Below, piece by piece: positions 17,190-26,800 of a stretch of DNA of 64,000 bases (its first letter is position 1; each line of letters starts with the position of its first letter). Position numbers and translations under genes: made by a program. Source of the stretch: Rhodospirillaceae bacterium. Its GTDB lineage: Bacteria > Pseudomonadota > Alphaproteobacteria > Dongiales > Dongiaceae. The notes under the pieces are model-generated. The model was given only the letters and a program-made list of their open reading frames with translations, did not search any database and had not been told where the DNA came from. Location: NCBI GenBank assembly GCA_016712715.1, contig JADJQM010000001.1, positions 434,001 through 498,000 of the forward strand. The letters run 5' to 3'.

Positions 17190-19214
17190 ATGGCCGTCGC
17201 CGTCGATCTGCCGCTGAAAGTCGAAGTCACCGAACATCTCTGGATTACCTTGAAGGACGGCTGCCGCCTCGCTGCGCGCCTTTGGCTGCCGCAGGGTGCC
17301 GACAAGAAGCCGGTACCGGCAATCCTCGAGTACATTCCATATCGCAAGCGCGACGGCACGCGTCAGCGCGACGAGCCGATGCATGGCTACTTCGCCGGCC
17401 ACGGCTATGCGGTCTTGCGCGTCGACCAGCGCGGCTCGGGCGACAGCGACGGGTTGATGTGGGATGAGTATCTTCGCCAAGAACAGGATGACGCGCTCGA
17501 GGTCATCGATTGGATGGCGGCGCAATCCTGGTGCAACGCCCATATCGGGATGATGGGCAAGTCCTGGGGCGGTTTCAACTGCCTGCAGGTGGCAGCCCGC
17601 CGGCCCAAGGCGTTGAAGGCGGTGCTCTCGGTCTGCTCGACCGACGACCGCTATGCCGACGACATTCACTATATGGGCGGTTGCCTGCTCAACGACAATC
17701 TGTGGTGGGGCACCATCATGCTGGCCTATCAGGGCCGGCCGGCAGATCCCGAATTGGTCGGCGCCGGTTGGCGCGACCAGTGGCGTGAGCGGCTCGACAA
17801 CATGCCACTGTGGCCGGCCTTGTGGCTGAAGCACCAGCGCCGTGACGCTTATTGGGAACATGGCTCGATCTGTGAGGATTGGGATGCGATCCAGGCGCCG
17901 GTCTATCTCATTGGCGGCTGGGCGGATTCCTACACCAATGCCATCCCGCGCATGCTGAGCCATCTGAAAGTGCCACGCAAAGGCATCATTGGCCCCTGGG
18001 CGCATATCTATCCGCAGGACGGCACGCCCGGACCAGCGATCGGTTTCCTGCAGGACGCGGTCGCCTGGTGGGATCGCTGGCTGAAGCATCAGGAGAACGG
18101 CGCCGAGAAGGGACCCATGCTGCGCGCTTGGGTGCAGGATTACATGGCGCCGGACACCACGCGCCACGCCCATCCCGGCCGCTGGGTGGCGGAGGAAAGT
18201 TATCCCTCGCCCGGCATTGCGCCCGAAGTTCTCTATCTCAACAAGGACGGCCTGTCCGGTATCGGCGGCACGGAGGAGAGCCTGCATCTCTGTTCGCCCC
18301 AGCATGTCGGCATGGTCGGTGGCGAATGGATGGGGGCCGGCTGCATCGGTGAGATGCCGGGCGACCAGCGCCTCGACGATGTGGGCTCGCTCGTCTTCGA
18401 CACAGAACCGCTCAAGGAAGCGATGCAGGTTCTGGGCGCGCCGGAACTCGAACTGGAATTCACCAGCGACAAGCCGGTGGCGCAGCTCTGCGCGCGGCTC
18501 TCCGACGTGGCACCGGATGGCAAGGCGCTCCGTGTCAGCTATCAGGTGATCAACCTCACCCACCGCGACAGCCATGCCAATCCGACGGCACTCGAGCCCG
18601 GCAAACGCTATCGCTTCAAGCTGGTGCTCGGCGCCTGCGGTCACCGCTTTGCCGCGGGTCATCGCATTCGCGTGTCGCTCTCCAGCGCCTATTGGCCGCT
18701 GATCTGGCCGGCGCCGGAGGTGGCGACCCTCGGCATCATCGCCGGTGTCAGCCGCCTCACCCTGCCGCACCGTCGCCCGCAATCGACCGATGGCAACGAG
18801 CCATTCGAGAAGCCCGTGGCTGGTAGCGCAACTCCCATCACGCAGGTGAGCGAGGGCAGCGTCAAGCGCGAGGTGATCTTCGATCTGGTCGGTGGCGGCG
18901 TCACCAATATCACCGATACCGAAGGCGTGTTCGGCGAAGGCCGCCAGCGCTTTGATGATATCGGCACGGAAGTGCTGCACAATATCCGCCGGGAACTCCA
19001 CATCGCGCCCAACGAGCCGCTCTGTGCCTCCTATGTCTGCAAGCAAAGTTATGTACAGGCTCGGCCCGGCTGGGACATCCGCATCGAGGTCACCTGCCGC
19101 ATGACCGCGACGCATGATGATTTCATCATGATCGCCGAACTCGATGCCTATGAAAACGGCGAGCGATTCGCCAGCCGCAACTGGCGCGAAGTCGTGAAGC
19201 GGGACCTAGTATAA
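17190..19214 (+). CDS. CocE/NonD family serine hydrolase (X-Pro dipeptidyl-peptidase S15 domain)
   Basis: A 674-residue cytoplasmic alpha/beta hydrolase of the cocaine-esterase/glutaryl-acylase-like group. The S15 core starts at about residue 15 and has EYIPYRKRDGT, RVDQRGSGDSDG, the nucleophile S125 in MGKSWGGFNC, and GGWADSYTNAIPRM. The C-terminal half (from about residue 370) is the beta-rich PepX_C domain with KPVAQLCARLSDV and AAGHRIRVSLSSAYWPL. There is no signal peptide. Family members cleave esters or amides of small bulky molecules. Ten bases separate it from the importer ATPase, so it probably acts on what the importer brings in; an O-acylcarnitine or a peptide-like amide are both possible. 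The substrate is not determined. Confidence 0.85.
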   Translation: MAVAVDLPLKVEVTEHLWITLKDGCRLAARLWLPQGADKKPVPAILEYIPYRKRDGTRQRDEPMHGYFAGHGYAVLRVDQRGSGDSDGLMWDEYLRQEQDDALEVIDWMAAQSWCNAHIGMMGKSWGGFNCLQVAARRPKALKAVLSVCSTDDRYADDIHYMGGCLLNDNLWWGTIMLAYQGRPADPELVGAGWRDQWRERLDNMPLWPALWLKHQRRDAYWEHGSICEDWDAIQAPVYLIGGWADSYTNAIPRMLSHLKVPRKGIIGPWAHIYPQDGTPGPAIGFLQDAVAWWDRWLKHQENGAEKGPMLRAWVQDYMAPDTTRHAHPGRWVAEESYPSPGIAPEVLYLNKDGLSGIGGTEESLHLCSPQHVGMVGGEWMGAGCIGEMPGDQRLDDVGSLVFDTEPLKEAMQVLGAPELELEFTSDKPVAQLCARLSDVAPDGKALRVSYQVINLTHRDSHANPTALEPGKRYRFKLVLGACGHRFAAGHRIRVSLSSAYWPLIWPAPEVATLGIIAGVSRLTLPHRRPQSTDGNEPFEKPVAGSATPITQVSEGSVKREVIFDLVGGGVTNITDTEGVFGEGRQRFDDIGTEVLHNIRRELHIAPNEPLCASYVCKQSYVQARPGWDIRIEVTCRMTATHDDFIMIAELDAYENGERFASRNWREVVKRDLV

Positions 19215-19232
19215 AGCTAACTTCAGAGTATC

Positions 19233-19310
19233 CGTCATGCCCGGACTTGATCCGGGCATCCACTCTCTCAACTGCATCAGTGGATCCCCGGGTCAAGCCC
19301 GGGGATGACG
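19233..19310. repeat. REP-like palindromic intergenic repeat
   Basis: Two GC-rich palindromes (cores cccggacttgatccggg and ccccgggtcaagcccgggg) are arranged so that the whole 78 bases also fold back on themselves with few mismatches. This is the common alphaproteobacterial extragenic repeat. It lies between two convergent genes and may also end transcription. Confidence 0.85.
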
Positions 19311-19322
19311 ATGCGGTAGACG

Positions 19323-20177
19323 TTACGGCTCCACCGGCGTATCGCCAGGCATGCCCCATTCGGCCCATGACCCGTCATAGACGGCGACATCGCGGTGACC
19401 GATGAGGCTGAGGCCCAGCGCCAGCACACATGCCGTGATGCCGGAGCCGCAGGACGTCACCACCGGCTTCTTTGGGTCGATTCCGGCCGCCGTGAACTTT
19501 GCCTTCAGCGTATCCGCGTCATGGAATGTCTGGTCCGGCTTAAGGAGCTGCGTATAGGGCAGGTTCCTAGCGCCCGGAATATGCCCGGCGCGGCGGCCCG
19601 GCCACAGCTCCGGCTCGGTCGCGTTGAACCTGCCGCTGGCTCTTGCATCCAGCGCCTGTTCGCGCTGGCTGGTGATGTTGGCCAGCATCTGCGCCTTGTT
19701 GCGCACCTGGGTATTGTCGAGGCGCGCGCTGAAATGCCGCTCACGCGGGGTCGGCAGATTGTCATCGACCGGCCTTCCTTCCGAGAGCCATTTCGGCAGC
19801 CCTCCATCAAGGACCGCCACTTCCTTGGCGCCGAACAGGCGGAACATCCACCAGACGCGCGCGGCACTCATCATGCCGGTGCCGTCATAGACGACGATGC
19901 GGTTGCCGTCGCCGATGCCGAGCCGCCGGACGCGCGAAGCGAATTTTTCCGGTGCCGGCAGCATGTGCGGCAGTGTCGTGTCCTTGTCGGCGATGTCGTC
20001 GATGTCGAAGAACACGGCGCCCGGAATATGTCGTTCGTCATATTCGGCGCGGGCATTCTTGTTCTGCATCGGCAGATAATAGGTGGCATCTACCACGCGC
20101 AGATCCGGCTGGGAGAGATTGGCCGCGAGCCACTCGGTTGAGACGAGATATTGCGGGTTGGCAAAGCTGCTGGTCAT
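19323..20177 (-). CDS. sseA: 3-mercaptopyruvate sulfurtransferase
   Basis: A 284-residue tandem-rhodanese enzyme that moves sulfur from 3-mercaptopyruvate to thiols or cyanide. The N-terminal inactive domain has HIPGAVFFDIDDIAD, the C-terminal one GHIPGARNLPY. The active-site loop is C243-GSGITA, the form that marks mercaptopyruvate rather than thiosulfate sulfurtransferases (which have CRKGVT). It is the last gene of a minus-strand unit with the AlaX protein (13 bases or so apart) and cysteine synthase upstream, which makes a small cysteine-centred set. Confidence 0.92.
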   Translation of the reverse strand: MTSSFANPQYLVSTEWLAANLSQPDLRVVDATYYLPMQNKNARAEYDERHIPGAVFFDIDDIADKDTTLPHMLPAPEKFASRVRRLGIGDGNRIVVYDGTGMMSAARVWWMFRLFGAKEVAVLDGGLPKWLSEGRPVDDNLPTPRERHFSARLDNTQVRNKAQMLANITSQREQALDARASGRFNATEPELWPGRRAGHIPGARNLPYTQLLKPDQTFHDADTLKAKFTAAGIDPKKPVVTSCGSGITACVLALGLSLIGHRDVAVYDGSWAEWGMPGDTPVEP

Positions 20178-20190
20178 GGATGGCCTGTCG

Positions 20191-20895
20191 TTATTTGAAC
20201 GCGAGATTGACGCGCTTGTTCATCTTGCCCTTGCTCTCGATCTTGACGATCTCGACCAGGCCGATCTCCGACGTGTTGCGGACATGGGTCCCGCCGCAGG
20301 GCTGCAGATCCACGCCGGCAATATCAAGCAGGCGCACCTTGCCCTGTCCGCTCGGCGGCTTCACCGACATGGTGCGCACCAGTTCCGGCCGCGCCGCCAA
20401 CTCCTCGTCGGCGATCCAGCGCGGCACCACGTCATGATTGCCGGCGATGAGCGCGTTGAGCGCCTCGGTCAGCACCACCTTGTCCAATGTCGTTTCCGGT
20501 GCGAGGTTGAAATCGAGCCGGCCCTTGCCGTCGCTGATCTGCCCGCCGGTCACATCGCCCTTGATGATGCTGCACAGCAGATGCAGGCAGGTATGCATGC
20601 GCATCAGGCGGTGTCGCCGATCCCAGTCGATCTCGGCCCGGATGGCCATGCCGGGGCCGGGCAGGGCGCTGCCCTCGGCTGGGATATGCAGGATTTCGCC
20701 GGGTTCGGCGCCCTTGCGGGTGTCGATGATCTCGATTGTCTGGTCGCCGAAATAGATGCGCCCGGTGTCACCCGGCTGGCCGCCGCCCGTCGGATAAAAA
20801 ACGGTGCGGTCCAGCCGAATGCCCTCGGCACTGCTGGCGACCACAGTGGCCTTGCATTCCTTCAGATAGGAATCGTCGCGAAACAGTTCTTCCAT
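20191..20895 (-). CDS. Alanyl-tRNA editing protein (AlaX type)
   Basis: Free-standing editing domain of 234 residues, related to the editing part of alanyl-tRNA synthetase, which removes serine or glycine wrongly attached to tRNA-Ala. The first part has DRTVFYPTGGGQPGDTG. The zinc ligands are visible in HTCLHLL (H-x3-H) and QPCGGTH, with VRNTSEIG following as in AlaX proteins. I start at ATG 20895 (MEELFRDDSYL), which is where family members begin; an in-frame GTG at 20928 lacks a ribosome site. It sits between cysteine synthase and the sulfurtransferase on the same strand, an interesting place given that AlaX-like proteins act on small mischarged amino acids. Confidence 0.9.
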   Translation of the reverse strand: MEELFRDDSYLKECKATVVASSAEGIRLDRTVFYPTGGGQPGDTGRIYFGDQTIEIIDTRKGAEPGEILHIPAEGSALPGPGMAIRAEIDWDRRHRLMRMHTCLHLLCSIIKGDVTGGQISDGKGRLDFNLAPETTLDKVVLTEALNALIAGNHDVVPRWIADEELAARPELVRTMSVKPPSGQGKVRLLDIAGVDLQPCGGTHVRNTSEIGLVEIVKIESKGKMNKRVNLAFK

Positions 20896-20979
20896 CCCGA
20901 TTGGCGCTTCTTGTTGTTGTGGCACCAATCATAGGTGCCGCGCCTAGGCGGTCAAGCGACGCACCGTCCCAACTGCGAA

Positions 20980-21978
20980 TTACAGCCAGCCCGGGGTCGG
21001 CAGGCCTTTCGACAGCAGGAAGGCCGGGTTGAACAGCTTCGATTGATAGCGCGTGCCGAAATCGCACAGCACCGTGACGATGGTATGACCAGGCCCCAGT
21101 TCCTTGGCAAGGCGGATAGCCCCCGCCACATTGATGCCGGACGACCCGCCCAGGCACAGCCCTTCCTCGCGCAGCAGGTCGAACACGATCGGCAGCGCTT
21201 CGGCGTCGGGAATCTGGTAGGGGCAATCGACCTGCATACCCTCGATATTCTTGGTGATACGGCCCTGACCGATGCCCTCGGTGATCGATGAGCCTGAGGA
21301 TTTCAGCTCACCTGTCTTGAAATAGCTGTAGAGCGCTGCCCCCTCCGGATCGGCGAGGCCGATCTTGACCTTGGGGTTCTGCGCCTTGAGGAACATCGAG
21401 ACGCCAGCCAGCGTGCCGCCGGTCCCGACGGCGCAGACGAAGCCATCGACCTTGCCGTCGGTCTGCCGCCAGATCTCCGGGCCGGTGGTGCGGTAATGGC
21501 CCATCCGGTTGGCGACATTGTCGAACTGGTTGGCCCAGATGACGCCGTTGGGATTGCTCTCCTTCAATTCCTCGGCGACGCTTTCCGAAACACGCACGTA
21601 ATTGCCGGGATCCTTGTAGGGCAGCGCCGGAACCTCACGCAGCTCTGCGCCAGCCAGGCGCAGCATGTCCTTCTTCTCCTGGCTCTGGGTTTCCGGGATG
21701 ATGATCAGTGTCTTGTAGCCACGCGCATTGCCGACGAGTGCGAGGCCGATGCCGGTATTGCCGGCGGTCCCTTCCACGATCAGGCCGCCTTTGCGGATCA
21801 GGCCCTTCTCCTCGGCATCCTGGATGATGGCGAGGGCGGCGCGATCCTTCACCGAGCCGCCGGGATTGAGGAATTCCGCCTTGCCCAGGATGGTGCAGCC
21901 GGTCTGCTCCGACGCCTTTTTCAGCTTGATGAGCGGTGTGTTGCCGATCGTATCGACAAAGCCCTGGCGGAAATCCAT
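20980..21978 (-). CDS. cysK: Cysteine synthase A (O-acetylserine sulfhydrylase)
   Basis: PLP enzyme of about 332 residues that makes cysteine from O-acetylserine and sulfide. The PLP lysine is in NPGGSVKDRAA, the phosphate-binding loop is GTGGTLAG, the substrate loop GTAGNTGIGLA, and SSGINV near the end matches the family. The N-terminal MDFRQGFVDTIGNTPLIKL is typical. Two adjacent ATGs (21981 and 21978) lie after GAGGA; the second has the better spacing. It heads a unit with the AlaX gene 84 bases later and sseA. The last step of the sulfate route that starts with cysDH at the window's left end is thus also present here. Confidence 0.93.
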   Translation of the reverse strand: MDFRQGFVDTIGNTPLIKLKKASEQTGCTILGKAEFLNPGGSVKDRAALAIIQDAEEKGLIRKGGLIVEGTAGNTGIGLALVGNARGYKTLIIIPETQSQEKKDMLRLAGAELREVPALPYKDPGNYVRVSESVAEELKESNPNGVIWANQFDNVANRMGHYRTTGPEIWRQTDGKVDGFVCAVGTGGTLAGVSMFLKAQNPKVKIGLADPEGAALYSYFKTGELKSSGSSITEGIGQGRITKNIEGMQVDCPYQIPDAEALPIVFDLLREEGLCLGGSSGINVAGAIRLAKELGPGHTIVTVLCDFGTRYQSKLFNPAFLLSKGLPTPGWL

Positions 21979-22075
21979 CATAATCCTCGTAGAATGCAAG
22001 CGTTGGTGTGAAACCTAGGCGCTTTGTGGGGGCCATTCAAGGGCCAGTGCCGGCCCATCGAATAAGCCAGCCTTT

Positions 22076-23785
22076 TCAGGCGGCTATCAGCTCGAACTTG
22101 TCCACATCGACCAACCCCAGATCGGTAATCTTGAGGTGGGGAATGACAGGCAGGGGCAGGAAGGCCATCTGCAGGAAGGGCTCCGCGAGCGGACAGCCGA
22201 GTTCCTTGACCGCCCGGCGCAGCGCCTTGATCTCGGGCGCCACGGGCCGGAAATCCCGGTCGCTCATGAGGCCGGCGAGGGGCAACGGCATTTCGGCCAG
22301 CACCTTGCAGCCATGGGCGAGCACGAAGCCGCCGCCCAATTCAATGAGCCGGTTGACCGCCACCGCCATGTCCCGATCGTCGCTGCCGACGACGCAGACA
22401 TTGTGGCTATCATGTCCGATAGAGGAAGCGATGGCGCCTTGCGGCAGCTTCAGCCCTTTGACGAAGCCGCGCCCGACCGATCCCGATTTGCCGTGGCGCT
22501 CCAGCACGCAGACCTTGATTACGTCATTGGCGAGGTCGACCAGCCGCTCGCCATTGCGATAAGGCAGCGACATGGTGAGGAAGTCGGTCAGCACCTGACC
22601 CTCACGCAGGCCGATCACCGGCCCGGTCGGACCGTTCGCCGGCACGCGGAAAATAGAGGCGTCGACTTTCTTCAACTTCACCGAGGCATAGCCGATCGGC
22701 GCCGGCATCCTGCGCGCATCGAACAAGGCATCGTCGACCAGCCGGCCGCCGGCAATCACTTGAGCGACATCGCAGCTATCGAGATCGTTGAGCAGCACGA
22801 TATCAGCGCGCTGCCCCGGCGCGATGAGGCCGCGATCGGTAAGACCGAAGCCCCGCGCTGCCGACCAGGTGGCAAGGCGATAGACATCGGCCACCGGCGC
22901 CCCCGCCTTGATGGCACCCCGGATGAGATGATCGATATGGCCTTCCTCGGCGATATCGAGCGGGTTGCGGTCATCGGTGCAGAACCCCAGGAACGGCGCC
23001 GTCGTCGTGCTGATGATGCCGGAGAGGGCCGCCAGATCCTTGCAGGCGCTGCCTTCGCGGATGAAAACCTGCATGCCCTTGCGCAGTTTCTCCCACGCCT
23101 CGGCAGCACTCGTCGTCTCATGGCAATTGCGGATGCCGCAGGACAGGTAGGCGTTGAGTTCGTAGCCTTTCATCAAGGGCGCATGGCCGTCGATATGCCC
23201 GTCCCAGAAGGCCTCGATCTTGTCCATCACCTCCGGCACCTTGTGGAAGATGCCGGGCGCGTTCATGAACTCGGCGAGGCCGATGACCTTTGCGTGGTTC
23301 CGATAGGGCACGAGATCGGCTGCCAGCAAGCGACCGCCCGCCGTCTCCAGATGCGTCGCCGGCACGCAGGATGAAAGCTGCACGCGGAGATCCATCGCGG
23401 TCTCCTCGGCGCTATTCAGGAAGAACTCAAGCCCGTCCTTGCCCAGCACATTGCAGATCTCATGGGGATCGCAGATCGCCGTCGTGGTGCCGCGCGGCAG
23501 CGCACAGTGATCGAACTCGGCGGGGCCGACCAGGCTCGATTCCACATGCAGGTGACAATCGACAAAACCCGGCACGGCGATGAACAGCCGACCGTCGATC
23601 TCGCGTTTGCCGCGATAGCTTTCATAGGTGCCGACGATGCGGTCGCCGCAGATGGCGATATCGCCCTGCGCGATCTCGCCCGTCACCACATTGAGGAACC
23701 GCGTATTCTTGATGACCAGATCGGCTGGTTCCCGTCCCAATCCCTGGTCGATGCCGCGCTCGATCCGTTGCCGCAGATTGCTCAT
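22076..23785 (-). CDS. ade: Adenine deaminase
   Basis: Metal-dependent amidohydrolase of 569 residues that turns adenine into hypoxanthine and ammonia in purine salvage. The N-terminal metal motif is GFVDCHLHVESS, followed by PRGTTTAICDPHEICNVLG, DGHAPLMKGYELNAY and the aspartate-containing CTDDRNPLDI, all as in bacterial Ade. The C-terminal adenine-deaminase domain (IGHDSHNVCVVGSDD, MSLPYRNG) is complete. AGGAGAAGCG precedes the ATG, a strong ribosome site. It is followed on the same strand, 97 bases on, by cysK, but no functional link is obvious. Confidence 0.94.
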   Translation of the reverse strand: MSNLRQRIERGIDQGLGREPADLVIKNTRFLNVVTGEIAQGDIAICGDRIVGTYESYRGKREIDGRLFIAVPGFVDCHLHVESSLVGPAEFDHCALPRGTTTAICDPHEICNVLGKDGLEFFLNSAEETAMDLRVQLSSCVPATHLETAGGRLLAADLVPYRNHAKVIGLAEFMNAPGIFHKVPEVMDKIEAFWDGHIDGHAPLMKGYELNAYLSCGIRNCHETTSAAEAWEKLRKGMQVFIREGSACKDLAALSGIISTTTAPFLGFCTDDRNPLDIAEEGHIDHLIRGAIKAGAPVADVYRLATWSAARGFGLTDRGLIAPGQRADIVLLNDLDSCDVAQVIAGGRLVDDALFDARRMPAPIGYASVKLKKVDASIFRVPANGPTGPVIGLREGQVLTDFLTMSLPYRNGERLVDLANDVIKVCVLERHGKSGSVGRGFVKGLKLPQGAIASSIGHDSHNVCVVGSDDRDMAVAVNRLIELGGGFVLAHGCKVLAEMPLPLAGLMSDRDFRPVAPEIKALRRAVKELGCPLAEPFLQMAFLPLPVIPHLKITDLGLVDVDKFELIAA

Positions 23786-23856
23786 ACCGCTTCTCCTGTG
23801 GCGAAGAAGCCTAGCATGGCTGGCGGTAGCGGCAATAGTGACGGTGGCGGAAGATC

Positions 23857-26800
23857 CTACCCCTTCCGGTGCTTCTCGCGGCTCCGGGCCAGGAACACCG
23901 ATGCTTCACCGGCGGGCAGGGGCTTTGAGTAGAGATAGCCTTGGCCGAACTGGATGCCGAGGCGCTTCAGCTCGGCCGCTTGTTCCTCCGTCTCGACACC
24001 TTCCGCCACGACGTCGCGTTCCAGGATGTGGGCGAGGCTCGCGATAACCCGCACGATCTCCAACCCTTCGCGGCTGTCGGTGATGCGCATGACGAAGGAT
24101 CGATCCACCTTCAGCGTATGGAACGGGAAGCGGTGCAAATGGCTGAGCGAGGAATAGCCGGTGCCGAAATCGTCGATCGAGACCTTGCAACCCAGCGCGA
24201 TGATCCGGCGCAGCACCTCGGTGGTGCGCTCCGGATTGTCCATGATCAGGCTCTCGGTGATCTCGAGCTTCAGGGCATGGGGCGGGATGCCCGTCACCTT
24301 GAGTGCGCGCTCGATATCCTCGACCAGACCCACGGCCGCGAACTGCTTGCCCGACACGTTGACCGCGATCTGCGGCGGATCACCTTCCGCCGGCATCCAG
24401 TTGGCGATCTGGCGCGCTGCGTCCATGATCGACTTGCGGCCGATATCGATGATCATGTCGGTATCTTCGGCGAGCGGGATGAAATCGACCGGCGAGATCA
24501 GGCCACGCTCGGGATGGCGCCAGCGGATCAGCGCCTCGAAGCCATGCACATGGCCGCCCTTGAAGTCGATGATCGGCTGGTAGAACAGTTCCAACTGGTC
24601 GCCGGCGATGATGGCGCGCTTGAGGTCGGCCTCCAGGCCGAAGCGCTTCATGGCCGATTGATGCATGCTCTCCTCGAAACGCACGACCTGCCCGCGGCCC
24701 TGCGCCTTGGCGCGATATAGGGCGAGGTTGGCGTCGCGCAGCAACTCATCACCGGCCGCACCCGCGGCCTGCGATGCCAGCACATAACCGATGGAGGCTT
24801 CGATATCGATCTGCCGGCCTTCGATCTCCATATGCCGGCCGAGCACCGTCTTCAGCGTGATGATCAGCTCTTCGACATTCTCCTCGACATTGCCGGCGAT
24901 GAAGCGGGTTACGGCATATTCGTCCTCGCCGAGATGAGCCAGCGTATCGTCCGGGCGCATCGCTTCCTCCAGGCTGCGCGCCAGCGTGATGAGGATGTCA
25001 TCGCCAAGTTTCTGGCCCAGCGTCTCATTGTAGTGGCCGAAACGGTCGATATCGAGAATCGCCACCACCACGTCGGCATTGGGGTCCTTGGCCCATAGCT
25101 GCAGCGCCTGGTCGGTCCGTTCGATGAGCAGGGCGCGGTTAGGCAGACGTGTGAGATGCGAGTGGAAGGCGTTGAACAGCAGATCCTGCTCGGCCTTCTT
25201 GCGCCCGGAAATGTCGGTCATCGAGCCGGCAAAGCGCGTGGACTTGCCGCTTGCGTCGCGCACCGCCATGCCGCGGATGGCGACCCAGCGGTCGCTGCCT
25301 TCACCGTGGCGCATCCGCAGTTCCTGCTCGAAATGGGTCGAGCTGCCCTTGAGATGCGCATCGATGGCTGCGCGCATCAGGTCGATATCGTCACGGTGCA
25401 CACGGTCGAACCAGTCGCCGGGTTGGCCGGACATGCGGTCGGCGCGCAGGCCCAGCATCTGCTGCCAGCGGGCCGAGGTATAGAAGCTGTTATGAACGAG
25501 GTCCCAATCCCACAGCCCGTCATTGGCGCCGCGTGCGGCCAGCGCATATCGCTCCTCGCTCTCGCGAAGTTCGATCTCGGCCTGCCGGCGACTGCGTTCC
25601 TCGGCAATCGTGCGCATGGCCATCTGGGTAACGGCGTTGAGCGCGATCGACAGCACGGGATAGAACACATCGATCCAGGCGAACTGCCAGAACAGCAAGT
25701 AGTAGGTCAGTGCACACCATGCTGCCGCAACGCCGATGTTGACCGTGATGGCGCTCCCGGAGGGCATGGTCCGTGAGAGGAGGGCGCTGAGCCCGCCGAG
25801 CAGCAAAACTGCCGCCACGCTGACATCGAGTGTCCAGCCCGAACGGGTGATCGTGCCACCATGGATCAGGCGGTCGGCGACGGTGGCGTGACGCTCGACG
25901 CCAGGGAGAGTCGGATCGAAGGGGGTGCGAAAGAGATCTGTCCCGCCGAGGAAACCCGTGCCGAACAGGACCAGCTTTCCCTTGAAGATGTCGGGCTGAA
26001 GGCGCCCGCTGATGACGTCGGCAAAGGAAACGGTCGGAATGGTGCCACCGGGGCCGAAGTAGTTGACCACGATGCCATTCGGAAATTTGTCGGGATCGGT
26101 CAAGCTGATCAGCGGAATGACGCGACCGCCCAGATGAAGATTGTGGGCGGTGAGATCGGCGGCCACGTCTGTCCAGGGCGTATCCAGGAAGGCGGCCGCA
26201 GACGCGACCGAGAGCGGGGCGAAGCAAGCATCCTTGAAATAGGTGATCAGATATTCAAAGCGCGGTGCACCGTCGACATCGAGGGCGACATTGACACTGC
26301 CGCCGAGACGCGCCGCCTTGGCCAGGCTCGGGATCGGGCTTTGCAGTCGTTGTTCGATCTGCCGGGCTAGCTCAGGCGTGCAACCTTTGGTGCGCGCATA
26401 GGCCCAGTCCTCGATGTAGTCGGGCAGATCGACCGAGCCGGAATCCGGCGAGTAGGCGAAGGGCATGATGACGTTTCCGGCCCTGGCCAAGGCCTCGGCC
26501 ATGATGACGTCAGGCGCCGCGGCAGTCGCAAGACGTGTCGCTTCCTGTCCAACTGGGCTGTCGGCCGGTTCATTGTTGGCGGCGGCCGCCAGAACCTTCC
26601 GCACTTCGGCGGGTAAATCATATTCTGGTTCGAGATAGAGATAGTCGAGGCCGATCGCCTTGGCGCCCTGATCGGCCACGCGCTCGATCGCCTGGGCCTG
26701 CACGGTGCGACTGACCGGCCAGCGGCCGAAGCTGCGGATCGACGCCTCGTCATAGACGACGATGATGACATCGCCGCTCGGCTGCTCGACGCCACGCATC

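Noticed and set aside
17055..19115. A 686-codon open frame on the minus strand opposite the CocE/NonD hydrolase
   Set aside because: It mirrors the codon pattern of the real gene in GC-rich DNA, starts without a ribosome site and shows no domain. The plus-strand gene has a full set of catalytic motifs.
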